From Carnobacterium pleistocenium FTR1 (GTDB taxonomy: Bacteria; Bacillota; Bacilli; Lactobacillales; Carnobacteriaceae), in NCBI RefSeq assembly GCF_000744285.1, contig NZ_JQLQ01000002.1, positions 1,612,001-1,676,000 on the forward strand: a stretch of DNA of 64,000 bases, given 5' to 3'. Shown here piece by piece: positions 55,377-63,606 of this stretch; the first letter of the stretch is position 1, and the number at the start of each line of letters is the position of its first letter. The translations under genes were made by a program, and so were the position numbers. Under the pieces are notes generated by a model that worked only from the letters and a program-made list of their open reading frames with translations, was not told the origin of the DNA and did not search any database.

Positions 55377-56828
55377 TTATAATATTGGAGAAAATAATCG
55401 TGAAAAAGTTTGTTTCAATTTCAACCATTTAGACTGATTATCTAGCATTTCTTGTGTTAATAGATAACTATTTTTCATATCTTCATAGAAAGAATTTTGT
55501 TGTTGTTGCGCAATTTCAAAATCATAAATAAATACGTTTACTTCAAAGTTCAGCTTGAAACTTCGAATATCAAAATTTGCTGTACCAATTGAACAAATAT
55601 CTCCATCAACAACTACCGTTTTAGCATGCAAAAATCCATTATCATAAATATAAACTTCTGCTCCAACCGCTACCATTGCTGCAGCATAATACATTGTTGC
55701 TCGGTATATAAAAGGATGATCTGGCTTATTCGGTATCATAATTTTTACATCAATACCAGACATAACAGCAATTTGGATGGACTCTAACACTGAGTCATCT
55801 GGTACAAAATAAGGTGTTTGAATAAAAACAGATTCTTTAGCCATACTGATCATTTTGATGTACCCTTTTTTGATTTGTTCAAAATCTGAATCAGGACCAC
55901 TTGATACAACTTGAACATTTGAGTGCCCTTTTTTATCGATCAAAGGGAAATAGTTTTCTTCATATTCCAACTTGTGCTTAGGAACAGCTGCATTCCAATC
56001 CATCAAGAAACGACTTTGAAGTGCTAGAACCGCATTACCTTGAATTTTCAGATGTGTGTCTCGCCAGTAGCCAAATTTTTTATATTCACCTAAATATTCA
56101 TCTCCAACATTAAATCCACCAGTATAACCGATTTTCCCGTCGATAATAACAATTTTACGGTGATTACGATAGTTGAATCGTAAATTAATAATTGGAAGTT
56201 TCGATCCAAAAAAAGACTCAGCTTTTCCACCTAATTTTTTTAGTGTCTTAAAAAAGCTAGGTTTCAATGATCGAGAACCTAATGCATCATAAATGACCAA
56301 AACATCAACCCCTGCTGCTGCACGTTCTTCCAGTGCTTTAAGAACACGGTTACCTACTTTATCATCATGAATAATATAATAAATCATATGAATATGGTGT
56401 TCAGCTTTAGAAATGTCTTCAATCAATGAATCAAACTTTTTGGCACCGTCGGTAAATATTTCAACCTTATTTCCTTTGGTTAAAATGGATTCATCACTTT
56501 CTAAAAATAAACTAGCCATTTCTTTTGCATTTTCTGTAGCTTGTTTAGCAGATAGCAAATCTTCATCCTCTGCAAGAATATCTTTTTGAGCTTGAACAAG
56601 CTCTGGCATTCCAATATTCTCTTGGGATTTGATATCAAATATTTTATCACGAGTCAATTTTTTACCAATAAATAAATAAAAGATAAAGCCAATTCCTGGC
56701 AAAAGAATCAATACGAGCAACCATGCCCAAGTAGCAGCAATATCACGTTTTTCACGAAATACCGTGATAATAGCCAAAATAGTATTTAAAATAAAAATGC
56801 CTAAAAGTATGTATATAATTATGTTCAT
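55377..56828 (-). CDS. cls: Cardiolipin synthase
   Basis: Joins two phosphatidylglycerols to cardiolipin at the membrane. 483 residues: two N-terminal transmembrane helices (about 2-22 and 36-56), then two phospholipase D motifs, HRKIVIIDGKIGYTGGFNVG near 224 and HAKTVVVDGDICSIGTANFD near 402. ATG at 56828 with AAAGGA 8 nt upstream; a TTG six codons earlier precedes that site. Cardiolipin content often rises under salt stress, which fits the neighbouring osmolyte genes, but this link is inferred. Confidence 0.95.
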   Translation of the reverse strand: MNIIIYILLGIFILNTILAIITVFREKRDIAATWAWLLVLILLPGIGFIFYLFIGKKLTRDKIFDIKSQENIGMPELVQAQKDILAEDEDLLSAKQATENAKEMASLFLESDESILTKGNKVEIFTDGAKKFDSLIEDISKAEHHIHMIYYIIHDDKVGNRVLKALEERAAAGVDVLVIYDALGSRSLKPSFFKTLKKLGGKAESFFGSKLPIINLRFNYRNHRKIVIIDGKIGYTGGFNVGDEYLGEYKKFGYWRDTHLKIQGNAVLALQSRFLMDWNAAVPKHKLEYEENYFPLIDKKGHSNVQVVSSGPDSDFEQIKKGYIKMISMAKESVFIQTPYFVPDDSVLESIQIAVMSGIDVKIMIPNKPDHPFIYRATMYYAAAMVAVGAEVYIYDNGFLHAKTVVVDGDICSIGTANFDIRSFKLNFEVNVFIYDFEIAQQQQNSFYEDMKNSYLLTQEMLDNQSKWLKLKQTFSRLFSPIL

Positions 56829-56923
56829 CGAATTATTCCTTTCCAACTTTTCTATTGACTAATCTTACTACGTCCTCTTTTTTTTAGCTACTAGAAATTG
56901 GCTGTTTCTTAGAAATACTTCAT

Positions 56924-56957
56924 AAAAAAAAGAGATTAGAATCAGTGTCTAATCCCT
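56924..56957 (-). terminator. Terminator of thiT
   Basis: GGGATTAGA/TCTAATCTC stem (56932-56940 with 56948-56956, one G-U) and eight Ts on the minus strand, about 33 nt past the thiT stop. Confidence 0.85.
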
Positions 56958-56989
56958 TTTTCTATGCAATTATTTAGATAAATTTATGG

Positions 56990-57553
56990 CTATCTTTTTA
57001 TCAGAAATAGCGTTGAAGTAGTCTTAGCCATGATACCTAAAACGATACTTGTGGCTATTCCTGTTGCTAATGCACTTCCGCCATTCGCAATGAAAGAGTA
57101 CCATAATGGATTCATGCCTTCTGGAGCATAGCTTCCCCAAAAATAATAGCCTGCGATAAAATGCCAGAAGAAACGAGCAATTGTGCCAATCGTTGTTCCT
57201 ATTATAATGTATTGATACTGTCTAACTTTATTATTCTCTTTAAAAGCAAGATATAAAGGTTTCCTAACAATACCTGCAAATCCAACAAATGAAAAGGCAA
57301 CGAAATATTCTATAAAACCCTGTACTGGATGCAAGATACTAGCGGTCCCAATTAAAAAATGCAATATTCCCCATAGAAAACCCGCTCCTGAAGCTGCTAT
57401 AAAGCCATATCTAAAAGCAAATAATGTTAGAGGGATCATCCCTAAAGAAATAGTAAAACCCGTTCCAATATTAGTTGGAATCAAAGACAATACAATTGCT
57501 AAAGCAGCAAACACCGTTCCTTCTATCCAAACACGTAATCGATCACTTCTCAA
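56990..57553 (-). CDS. thiT: Thiamine ECF transporter substrate-binding subunit ThiT
   Basis: Membrane S-component that captures thiamine and works with the shared EcfA/A'/T module. 187 residues with six helices; the thiamine-site segments GFLWGILHFLIG near 63 and QGFIEYFVAFSFVG near 85 carry the conserved tryptophan, tyrosine and glutamate, and ARFFWHFIAGYYFWGSYAP near 128 is diagnostic. The TTG at 57553 is chosen: AGGAGGAG lies 6 nt upstream, and an earlier in-frame TTG at 57589 would contain that site. Controlled by the TPP riboswitch directly upstream. Confidence 0.93.
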   Translation of the reverse strand: MRSDRLRVWIEGTVFAALAIVLSLIPTNIGTGFTISLGMIPLTLFAFRYGFIAASGAGFLWGILHFLIGTASILHPVQGFIEYFVAFSFVGFAGIVRKPLYLAFKENNKVRQYQYIIIGTTIGTIARFFWHFIAGYYFWGSYAPEGMNPLWYSFIANGGSALATGIATSIVLGIMAKTTSTLFLIKR

Positions 57554-57604
57554 AAAAAACTCCTCCTTTAATATGTTGAACAGTGCCAAACATCAAAGGA
57601 GGAG
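57552..57604 (-). promoter_or_regulatory. TPP riboswitch expression platform: terminator that also hides the ribosome site
   Basis: CTCCTCCTTT and AAAGGAGGAG (57595-57604 and 57560-57569) pair perfectly, with an inner ATGTT/AACAT helix, and eight Ts follow (57552-57559). The 3' arm is itself the thiT Shine-Dalgarno, so the hairpin can stop transcription and block translation at once. Confidence 0.8.
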
Positions 57605-57642
57605 CTCGAATTATTATTTTAAAAAACAATATTCCGTCCCCG

Positions 57643-57732
57643 TCACAATCCCTACGCTCGTATTAACGAACAGGTTCCAAGGGTTAGAATCACTTGATTC
57701 AATCTCAGCTTTTTACGGCACCCCTTTGTGAT
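57643..57732 (-). ncRNA. TPP riboswitch (THI element) upstream of thiT
   Basis: The aptamer signatures stand in order on the minus strand: GGGGTGC, GCTGAGA, AACCCTTGGAACCTG and GCGTAGGGA, closed by a P1 helix of ATCACAA with TTGTGA. These are the conserved thiamine-pyrophosphate-binding elements. With high TPP the downstream terminator should form and shut off thiamine uptake. The TAATACGAGCG segment replaces the usual TAATGCCAGCG, a small deviation. Confidence 0.95.
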
Positions 57733-57811
57733 GGTTGTTCATTCAATTTTCTTTACATTTATTATAGTACGTTTATTGTTTGAAATTGTCAATCTTCATT
57801 CTGTTTTTATA

Positions 57812-58297
57812 TTAGTTCGTTATATGTTTAGCATAGACAAACTTATATTCATCTGATTCTTTAACTTTATTTCCGGTATTTTTAAACCCTGATTTTAAAT
57901 ACATCATTTGTCCACTGATGTTTTCATAATCAATTAATAAAATGATCTCATTAATAGAAGAGAAATTTCTTTTTATGAATTCAGGCAACTTTTCCATTGA
58001 CGCTTTTCCATATCCCTTTTTTTGATAGCGCTTGTCAACTGAATGGTTTTTTAACAAGATTGCATGGGGATTTGAAGTATACTTTAGAATAGATTTTCCT
58101 GTTTGAAGGATAAAAAAACCCACCATCTTCTTTTTATCTAAAATTAGAATTGGGTATTTTTCATATTCATGCAAGCTTTCTGTCATCGCATCCATTGGCA
58201 TCACCGTATATGCGTTTTCCTCTATTACATAATTTTCTATCATCTGAATATCGCCTACAGTTGCTTCTAGTAATATAAGTCCTTCTACTCCATCCAT
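57812..58297 (-). CDS. GNAT-family N-acetyltransferase
   Basis: A 161-residue acetyltransferase of the GNAT fold. Visible parts: EATVGDIQMIENYV at the N-terminus, the acetyl-CoA binding loop VDKRYQKKGYGKASMEKL near 85-102 (Q/RxxGxG/A type) and IDYENISGQMMYLKSGFKNTG near 122-142 (an N-x-x-A/G-x-x-x-Y-x-x-x-G-F pattern). The substrate is unknown. ATG at 58297 with AGAGG 7 nt upstream. It follows the HD hydrolase by 59 nt on the same strand and may share its transcript. Confidence 0.87.
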   Translation of the reverse strand: MDGVEGLILLEATVGDIQMIENYVIEENAYTVMPMDAMTESLHEYEKYPILILDKKKMVGFFILQTGKSILKYTSNPHAILLKNHSVDKRYQKKGYGKASMEKLPEFIKRNFSSINEIILLIDYENISGQMMYLKSGFKNTGNKVKESDEYKFVYAKHITN

Positions 58298-58356
58298 AAG
58301 CTAACCTCTCCCCCCTATCTCATTGCTTTAAATTAAAGTAGTCATTTAATAGAAAT

Positions 58357-59025
58357 TCACCTTTCCCCATCCCACTCAGCGAAAAATTCCTCCAGATAAT
58401 CCTCCATATAACTATGTCTTTTTTCTGCTAATGCTTTACCAACAGTTGTATTCATGCCATTTTTTAGTTTTAATAATTTTTCATAAAAGTGCATAATAGC
58501 AGTATCTTCACCAGAACGATATTCTTCTAATGTAAGATGATCGCCACGTGCTTTTTTTGCCGGATCATGAATCAAGCGGTTTTTTGATCCTGAATAAGTC
58601 ATTGTTCGTGCTATTCCAATTGCGCCAATTGCATCTAAGCGATCTGCATCTTGAACAATTTTACCCTCTATAGAAGACAATACTACTTTATTTGTTCCGC
58701 CCTTATAAGACATATGAAGGATAATTCCCATTATTTGCTGAAGCTCTTTATTCGTCAATGAATACTGTGACAACCAGTTTCTAACTTTATATTCTCCATC
58801 GGCTTCTGATTTATTCAACTTTCCATCTGCTACATCATGCAAGAGAGCTGCTATTTCACAAACAAAAAGGTTTACATCTTCTTGTTCATTTTCAGCTATC
58901 TTTCTAGCTAAATTTCTGACTCGCTGGATATGCCACCAGTCATGACCACTAGCATCATCTTTTAACAATTGATATACATACTCTTCTGTGTTTTTTATTA
59001 TTGATTTTTGCGCTTTTGTTAACAC
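58357..59025 (-). CDS. HD-domain phosphohydrolase
   Basis: A 222-residue metal-dependent phosphohydrolase. The metal ligands follow the H...HD...D pattern: HDWWHIQRVRNLA near residue 29, ALLHDVADGK near 62 and QDADRLDAIGAIGIARTM near 128. It resembles small uncharacterised HD proteins of the YpgQ/YedJ type, some of which hydrolyse nucleotides. GTG start at 59025 with AGGTGG 7 nt upstream. The substrate is not known. Confidence 0.88.
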   Translation of the reverse strand: MLTKAQKSIIKNTEEYVYQLLKDDASGHDWWHIQRVRNLARKIAENEQEDVNLFVCEIAALLHDVADGKLNKSEADGEYKVRNWLSQYSLTNKELQQIMGIILHMSYKGGTNKVVLSSIEGKIVQDADRLDAIGAIGIARTMTYSGSKNRLIHDPAKKARGDHLTLEEYRSGEDTAIMHFYEKLLKLKNGMNTTVGKALAEKRHSYMEDYLEEFFAEWDGER

Positions 59026-59475
59026 TGAATATCCACCTCTCTTACAACCCTTATGAACTACCTAAATTAAGTCTATCAATCCCTTAAAAAAACTACAAGT
59101 TTTATCTCTGTTCTTTATACTACATCTTTTATAGAATCCTCCAAAAAAAAGGAATGAAAGCGTGTTTTAAAAAGTTTCTCCTTTTTCTTCTCTTTACTCT
59201 AAAGATTGTTATGAAAGGAAATAAGAGATAATAAGACGTGTTTTTTAATGAGCCGTCATTTTTTATTCTTTCACATCCATGTTATACTTGTAATTGTGTT
59301 TCATTCAACAATATTCTTTTTGTGAAAAGTGGTTGTTAATTTTTCATGAAAAGAATTTTAAAAAAAATCACTTTTCACGGTGGTTTGCTTGTCAATTTAT
59401 GAATCTTTTCTCTCTCAATCATTTTGATTTATATAGATGAGATTCATAAATAAAAAAAGGAAGGGGTTGTTATTT
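59026..59475. other. Intergenic region between the HD hydrolase and opuAA
   Basis: About 450 nt, very AT-rich, no gene. Contents: a good -10 TATACT at 59283-59288 with a weak -35 (TTTTTA, 59260-59265), a 10-bp inverted repeat (separate entry), and the opuAA ribosome site at 59459-59466. Several possible promoters exist for opuA; none stands out. Confidence 0.6.
59322..59378 (+). promoter_or_regulatory. Inverted repeat upstream of the opuA operon
   Basis: GTGAAAAGTG (59322-59331) and CACTTTTCAC (59369-59378) are perfect complements 37 nt apart; TTTTCATGAAAA (59341-59352), a perfect palindrome, lies between. Could be an operator pair or a leader RNA hairpin for osmotic control. Confidence 0.45.
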
Positions 59476-60672
59476 TTGTCAAAAATAACTATTGAAAATG
59501 TAACAAAAGTATTTGGTAAAAAAACACCGCAAGCCTTAGAACTGTTAAAACAACAGAAATCTAAGCAAGAAATATTTAAAGAAACTGGGGTTACCGTTGG
59601 AGTCAACAATGTTAGCTTTACAGTTGAAGAAGGCGAAATTTTCGTCATCATGGGATTGTCCGGTAGTGGAAAGTCAACTCTTGTTCGGATGTTTAACCGT
59701 CTGATTGATCCTACTGAAGGTAATATTTATGTAGATGATGAAAACTTATCTACTATGGATAAGAAAGCATTACGTCAAGTACGAAGAGAAAAAATGAGCA
59801 TGGTCTTCCAAAATTTTGGTCTTTTCCCTCATCGCAGTATTTTAGAAAATACTGAATACGGATTAGAGATTCAAGGTGTAGACAAATCTGAAAGACAACA
59901 AAAAGCTCAAAAAGCTTTAGATAATGCAGGGCTAGGAGATTATAAAGATCAATTGCCTAAACAATTATCTGGTGGGATGCAACAAAGGGTTGGACTAGCA
60001 CGTGCTTTAGCTAATGATCCTGAAATCTTATTAATGGATGAAGCTTTTTCAGCATTAGATCCGTTGATTCGTCGTGAAATGCAAGATGAACTAATCGAAC
60101 TTCAATCCAATGTTAAAAAGACGATCATTTTTATTACTCATGATTTAAATGAAGCTTTGAGAATAGGCGATAAAATTGCTTTAATGAAAGATGGATCAAT
60201 TGTACAAATTGGATCACCTGAAGAAATTTTAACTCACCCTGCAAATGATTACGTTGAAAAATTCATTGAAGACGTAGATCGTTCTAAAGTGCTGACAGCC
60301 GAAAACATTATGCAACGTCCTGAAACTTTAAACATTAAAAATCATGGACCACGTTTTGCATTAGAACAAATGCGTAAACAAGGAATATCTAGTATGCTTG
60401 TTGTGGATAGCAAACGGACTCTCTTAGGCTATATTACTGCTGAAGATGCTTCAGATGCCCGCAAAAAAAATATTGAAACAATTGAAAATATTGTTAAAGT
60501 CGATATCCCTACTGTTAATAGAACAACATCAATGAATGATATCTTTACTGTTATTCATGATTCAACTACTCCAGTAGCCGTTGTCGATGAAGGAAAATTA
60601 GTTGGTATTATTGTTAGAGGCGCTGTTATAGCCGCTCTTGCAGGAGAAAGTGAGGTGCTTGAAAATGTCTAG
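59476..60672 (+). CDS. opuAA: Glycine betaine ABC transporter ATPase OpuAA
   Basis: ATPase of an OpuA/ProU-type importer. 398 residues: [14 protein letters not shown] at the start, the extra helix typical of OpuA/ProV ([20 protein letters not shown]), Walker [10 protein letters not shown] at about 60-68, signature [15 protein letters not shown] near 167, Walker [14 protein letters not shown] near 188, and two C-terminal CBS domains (about 275-395). The TTG at 59476 has GGAAGGGG 9 nt upstream and gives the family start; the ATG at 59437 would add 13 basic residues and precede that site. Overlaps opuAB by 8 nt. Confidence 0.93.
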   Translation: MSKITIENVTKVFGKKTPQALELLKQQKSKQEIFKETGVTVGVNNVSFTVEEGEIFVIMGLSGSGKSTLVRMFNRLIDPTEGNIYVDDENLSTMDKKALRQVRREKMSMVFQNFGLFPHRSILENTEYGLEIQGVDKSERQQKAQKALDNAGLGDYKDQLPKQLSGGMQQRVGLARALANDPEILLMDEAFSALDPLIRREMQDELIELQSNVKKTIIFITHDLNEALRIGDKIALMKDGSIVQIGSPEEILTHPANDYVEKFIEDVDRSKVLTAENIMQRPETLNIKNHGPRFALEQMRKQGISSMLVVDSKRTLLGYITAEDASDARKKNIETIENIVKVDIPTVNRTTSMNDIFTVIHDSTTPVAVVDEGKLVGIIVRGAVIAALAGESEVLENV

Positions 60673-61510
60673 TTTATTAGATATTATCCCAGAAATACCC
60701 GTAGCAGATGGAGTCGAGAACCTTACAGTTTGGTTAACAGATACTTTTGCCTTTTTGTTTGATCCAATTCAAAAATATTCTGAAATTGCTATGGAATTTA
60801 CGACAGAAACATTACTATTAATTCCTCCCGTTTTATTTATTTTGATTATTGCTGCAATTGCTTTTTTCGCTTCAAAGAAAACATTTGGTTTAGCAACATT
60901 TTCAGTAATCGGTCTTTGGTTCATTTATAATCAAGATCTTTGGTCAGATTTAATGAACACCTTGACTTTAGTCTTGGTCGCTAGTTTATTGTCTATTATT
61001 ATTGGGGTTCCATTTGGGATTTTGATGGCTAAAAGCAAAATTGCGAATGCAATTATTGCTCCTATTCTTGATTTCATGCAAACAATGCCTGCATTTGTCT
61101 ACTTGATTCCGGCAGTTGCTTTCTTTGGTATTGGTATGGTCCCAGGAGTATTCGCTTCTTTAATCTTTGCTATCCCACCCACTGTTCGATTTACTAACCT
61201 TGGAATCAGACAAGTTTCATTTGAACTAGTTGAAGCTGCTGACTCGTTTGGTAGTACTGGTGCTCAAAAATTATTTAAAGTCGAACTACCTTTAGCTAAA
61301 TCAACTATTATGGCTGGTATCAACCAAACAGTTATGTTGGCTTTATCTATGGTAGTTATTGCTTCAATGATCGGTGCACCTGGTCTTGGTAGAGAAGTTC
61401 TTTCTTCCTTACAACGTGCTCAAGTCGGTACAGGATTTGTATCTGGTTTAGGTTTAGTTGTTTTGGCAATCATCATTGACCGTTTGACACAAAAATTAAA
61501 CAAAAAATAA
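60665..61510 (+). CDS. opuAB: Glycine betaine ABC transporter permease OpuAB
   Basis: Membrane subunit, 281 residues, with an N-terminal tail, about six to seven helices, and the EAA loop [20 protein letters not shown] near 198 followed by [13 protein letters not shown] near 235. Unlike Lactococcus, where the permease is fused to the binding domain, the binding proteins are separate genes here, as in Bacillus. ATG at 60665 with GAGGTG 7 nt upstream; the frame starting at 60638 is inside opuAA. Confidence 0.93.
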   Translation: MSSLLDIIPEIPVADGVENLTVWLTDTFAFLFDPIQKYSEIAMEFTTETLLLIPPVLFILIIAAIAFFASKKTFGLATFSVIGLWFIYNQDLWSDLMNTLTLVLVASLLSIIIGVPFGILMAKSKIANAIIAPILDFMQTMPAFVYLIPAVAFFGIGMVPGVFASLIFAIPPTVRFTNLGIRQVSFELVEAADSFGSTGAQKLFKVELPLAKSTIMAGINQTVMLALSMVVIASMIGAPGLGREVLSSLQRAQVGTGFVSGLGLVVLAIIIDRLTQKLNKK

Positions 61511-61538
61511 CTAATATTTTTTAGTAATCTTTACTCGA

Positions 61539-62607
61539 AAATTTGATTTAATTATAAAGGAGAGATTTATCAGATATGAAAAAATTAAACTGGAAATATT
61601 TAAGTCTTACAGCAGGGTTAGGATTATCATTAGTTGCGGCAGGTTGCGCAGCAGAAGAAACAAACGAAAATGAAGCTACAAATGTTGGTAACGGACAAGA
61701 AATTGAATTAGCTTTCGTCGAATGGGATACTGAAGTCGCTTCTACTAACGTTATCGGTAAAGTTTTAGAAAACTTAGGCTATGAAGTAACTCTGACCCCT
61801 TTAGATAATGCTGTCATGTGGCAAGCCGTAGCTAGTGGCAATGCTGATGCTATGGTAGCTGCATGGTTACCTGAAACTCATGCTCCTCAGCTTGAAGAAT
61901 ACGGTGACCAAATGGTTAATCTTGGAGTGAATTTGGAAGGTGCAGTACTTGGTTTAGTTGTCCCTGAATATATGGATGCTGATTCTATTGCTGACCTGAG
62001 TGATGAAGCTGAAAAAGCCATCACAGGTATTGAACCTGGTTCTGGTATCGTCACCGCAACTCAAACAGCTTTAGAAGTATACCCAAACTTGAGTGATTGG
62101 GAAATTAAAACTTCTTCATCTGGTGCAATGGCAATTGAGTTAGGTCAAGCAATTTCAAATGAAGAAGAAATTGTTATTACTGGTTGGTCGCCACACTGGA
62201 TGTTCGCCACTTATGACTTGAAATATCTTGAAGATCCTGAAGGAGCATTTGGTGGAGCAGAAACAATCAACACTATGGCTCGTGAAGGTTTAGAAGAAGA
62301 TATGCCTGAAGCTTATCAAGTATTAGATCAATTTAACTGGAGCTCTGAAGAAGTTGAAAGCCTTATGTTAGTTATTTCAGAAGGTGAAGATCCTGAAGAT
62401 GCTGCAGAAGCTTGGATTGAAGAGAATCCAGACCGTGTTGCTGAATGGACTGAAGGCGTAGTAGAATAATCTTCTTCGTCCAGACCACTGCTTAATTTAT
62501 CAAAGGTTGGTATTACTCAAATCAGTAAAAACTTCATTTCCGTCTTAATCACTACTATCTATTGCTCAAAAAATTTGATTTAATTATAAAGGAGAGATTT
62601 ATCAGTA
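61539..62607 (+). repeat. First unit of the tandem duplication carrying opuAC
   Basis: The sequence AAATTTGATTTAATTATAAA, the ribosome site GGAGAG and the whole coding region from 61539 recur 1,032 nt downstream from 62571. The match includes untranslated upstream sequence, so it is a segmental duplication and not only homologous genes. Confidence 0.85.
61576..62469 (+). CDS. opuAC: Glycine betaine-binding lipoprotein OpuAC, copy 1
   Basis: Substrate-binding subunit of OpuA. 297 residues: signal peptide with lipobox LVAAGC (Cys24), then the OpuAC domain with FVEWDTEVASTNVIGKVLE near 46, NAVMWQAVASGNADAMVAAW near 77, and GWSPHWMFATYDLKYLEDP near 203 that supplies tryptophans for cation-pi binding of the trimethylammonium group. 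The mature protein is very acidic, as often seen in salt-adapted surface proteins. 65 nt after opuAB. Confidence 0.93.
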   Translation: MKKLNWKYLSLTAGLGLSLVAAGCAAEETNENEATNVGNGQEIELAFVEWDTEVASTNVIGKVLENLGYEVTLTPLDNAVMWQAVASGNADAMVAAWLPETHAPQLEEYGDQMVNLGVNLEGAVLGLVVPEYMDADSIADLSDEAEKAITGIEPGSGIVTATQTALEVYPNLSDWEIKTSSSGAMAIELGQAISNEEEIVITGWSPHWMFATYDLKYLEDPEGAFGGAETINTMAREGLEEDMPEAYQVLDQFNWSSEEVESLMLVISEGEDPEDAAEAWIEENPDRVAEWTEGVVE

Positions 62608-63497
62608 TGAAAAAATTAAACTGGAAATATTTAGGTCTTTCAGCGGGTCTAGGATTATCATTAGTCGCTGCAGGTTGTTCAACAGAACCATCAGAAGATG
62701 TATCAGAAACTGTTGGTCAAGGACAAGAAATTGAATTATCATATGTAGAATGGGATACTGAAGTTGCTTCTACTAACGTTGTTGGTAAAGTTTTAGAAAA
62801 CTTAGGTTATGATGTAACATTAACACCATTAGATAATGCTGTAATGTGGCAAGCCGTAGCTAGTGGCGATGCTGATGCAATGGTAGCTGCTTGGCTACCC
62901 GCAACTCATGGTTCTCAATTTGAAGAATATGGTGACCAAATGGTTAATCTAGGAGCTAACTTAGAAGGCGCAGTAGTTGGTTTAGTTGTTCCTGAATACA
63001 TGGATGTTGACTCTATCGCTGATCTTAGTGATGAAGCTGGAAAAACTATCACAGGTATTGAACCTGGTGCTGGTGTTGTTGCAGCAGCTGAAACGGCTGT
63101 AGAAACTTACCCTAACTTGAGTGATTGGGAACTTAAAACTTCTTCATCTGGTGCAATGACTGTTGAATTAGGTCAAGCTATTTCAAATGAAGAAGAAATT
63201 GTCATCACTGGTTGGTCTCCACACTGGATGTTCGCCACTTATGACTTGAAATATCTTGAAGATCCTGAAGGAGCATTTGGTGAAGAAGAAACAATCAACA
63301 CTATGGCTCGTGAAGGCTTAGAAGAAGATATGCCTGAAGCTTATCAAGTATTAGATCAATTTAACTGGACAACTGAAGAAATGGAAAGCCTAATGCTAGC
63401 TATTTCTGAAGGTGAAGACCCTGAAGATGCAGCAGAAACTTGGATTGAAGAAAATCCAGACCGTGTTGCCGAATGGACTGAAGGCGTAACTGAATAA
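62607..63497 (+). CDS. opuAC2: Glycine betaine-binding lipoprotein OpuAC, copy 2
   Basis: Second binding protein, 296 residues, about 85% identical to copy 1 by counting differences by eye (roughly 46 of 297). Lipobox LVAAGC (Cys24) and the GWSPHW motif are kept. Differences concentrate in the post-lipobox linker and in the segment near residues 150-170 (AGVVAAAETAVETYP versus SGIVTATQTALEVYP). ATG at 62607 with GGAGAG 10 nt upstream; the frame from 62562 is upstream sequence. Both copies look functional, possibly with different ligand affinity. Confidence 0.92.
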   Translation: MKKLNWKYLGLSAGLGLSLVAAGCSTEPSEDVSETVGQGQEIELSYVEWDTEVASTNVVGKVLENLGYDVTLTPLDNAVMWQAVASGDADAMVAAWLPATHGSQFEEYGDQMVNLGANLEGAVVGLVVPEYMDVDSIADLSDEAGKTITGIEPGAGVVAAAETAVETYPNLSDWELKTSSSGAMTVELGQAISNEEEIVITGWSPHWMFATYDLKYLEDPEGAFGEEETINTMAREGLEEDMPEAYQVLDQFNWTTEEMESLMLAISEGEDPEDAAETWIEENPDRVAEWTEGVTE

Positions 63498-63517
63498 TCT
63501 TTTTATTAAGAAAATTA

Positions 63518-63548
63518 AAGAGCATTCACATTTTGTGAGTGCTCTTTC
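63518..63548 (+). terminator. Terminator of the opuA operon
   Basis: AAAGAGCATTCACA (63518-63531) pairs with TGTGAGTGCTCTTT (63535-63548, one G-U), then T-rich. Confidence 0.85.
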
Positions 63549-63557
63549 TTATTGCAA

Positions 63558-63601
63558 AAAAAGCTCTGATTGCCTTTAAAAAGGCAATCAGAGCTTTTTT
63601 A
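63558..63601. terminator. Terminator of the RNase J gene
   Basis: AAAAAGCTCTGATTGCCTTT (63559-63578) pairs perfectly with 63581-63600; A-run and T-run flank it. Six nt past the RNase J stop on the minus strand, and it backs up the opuA terminator on the plus strand. Confidence 0.9.
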
Positions 63602-63606
63602 TCTAT

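Noticed and set aside
59437-59475. ATG start for opuAA at 59437
   Set aside because: It precedes the clear GGAAGGGG ribosome site and adds 13 basic residues not typical of the family; TTG at 59476 fits better.
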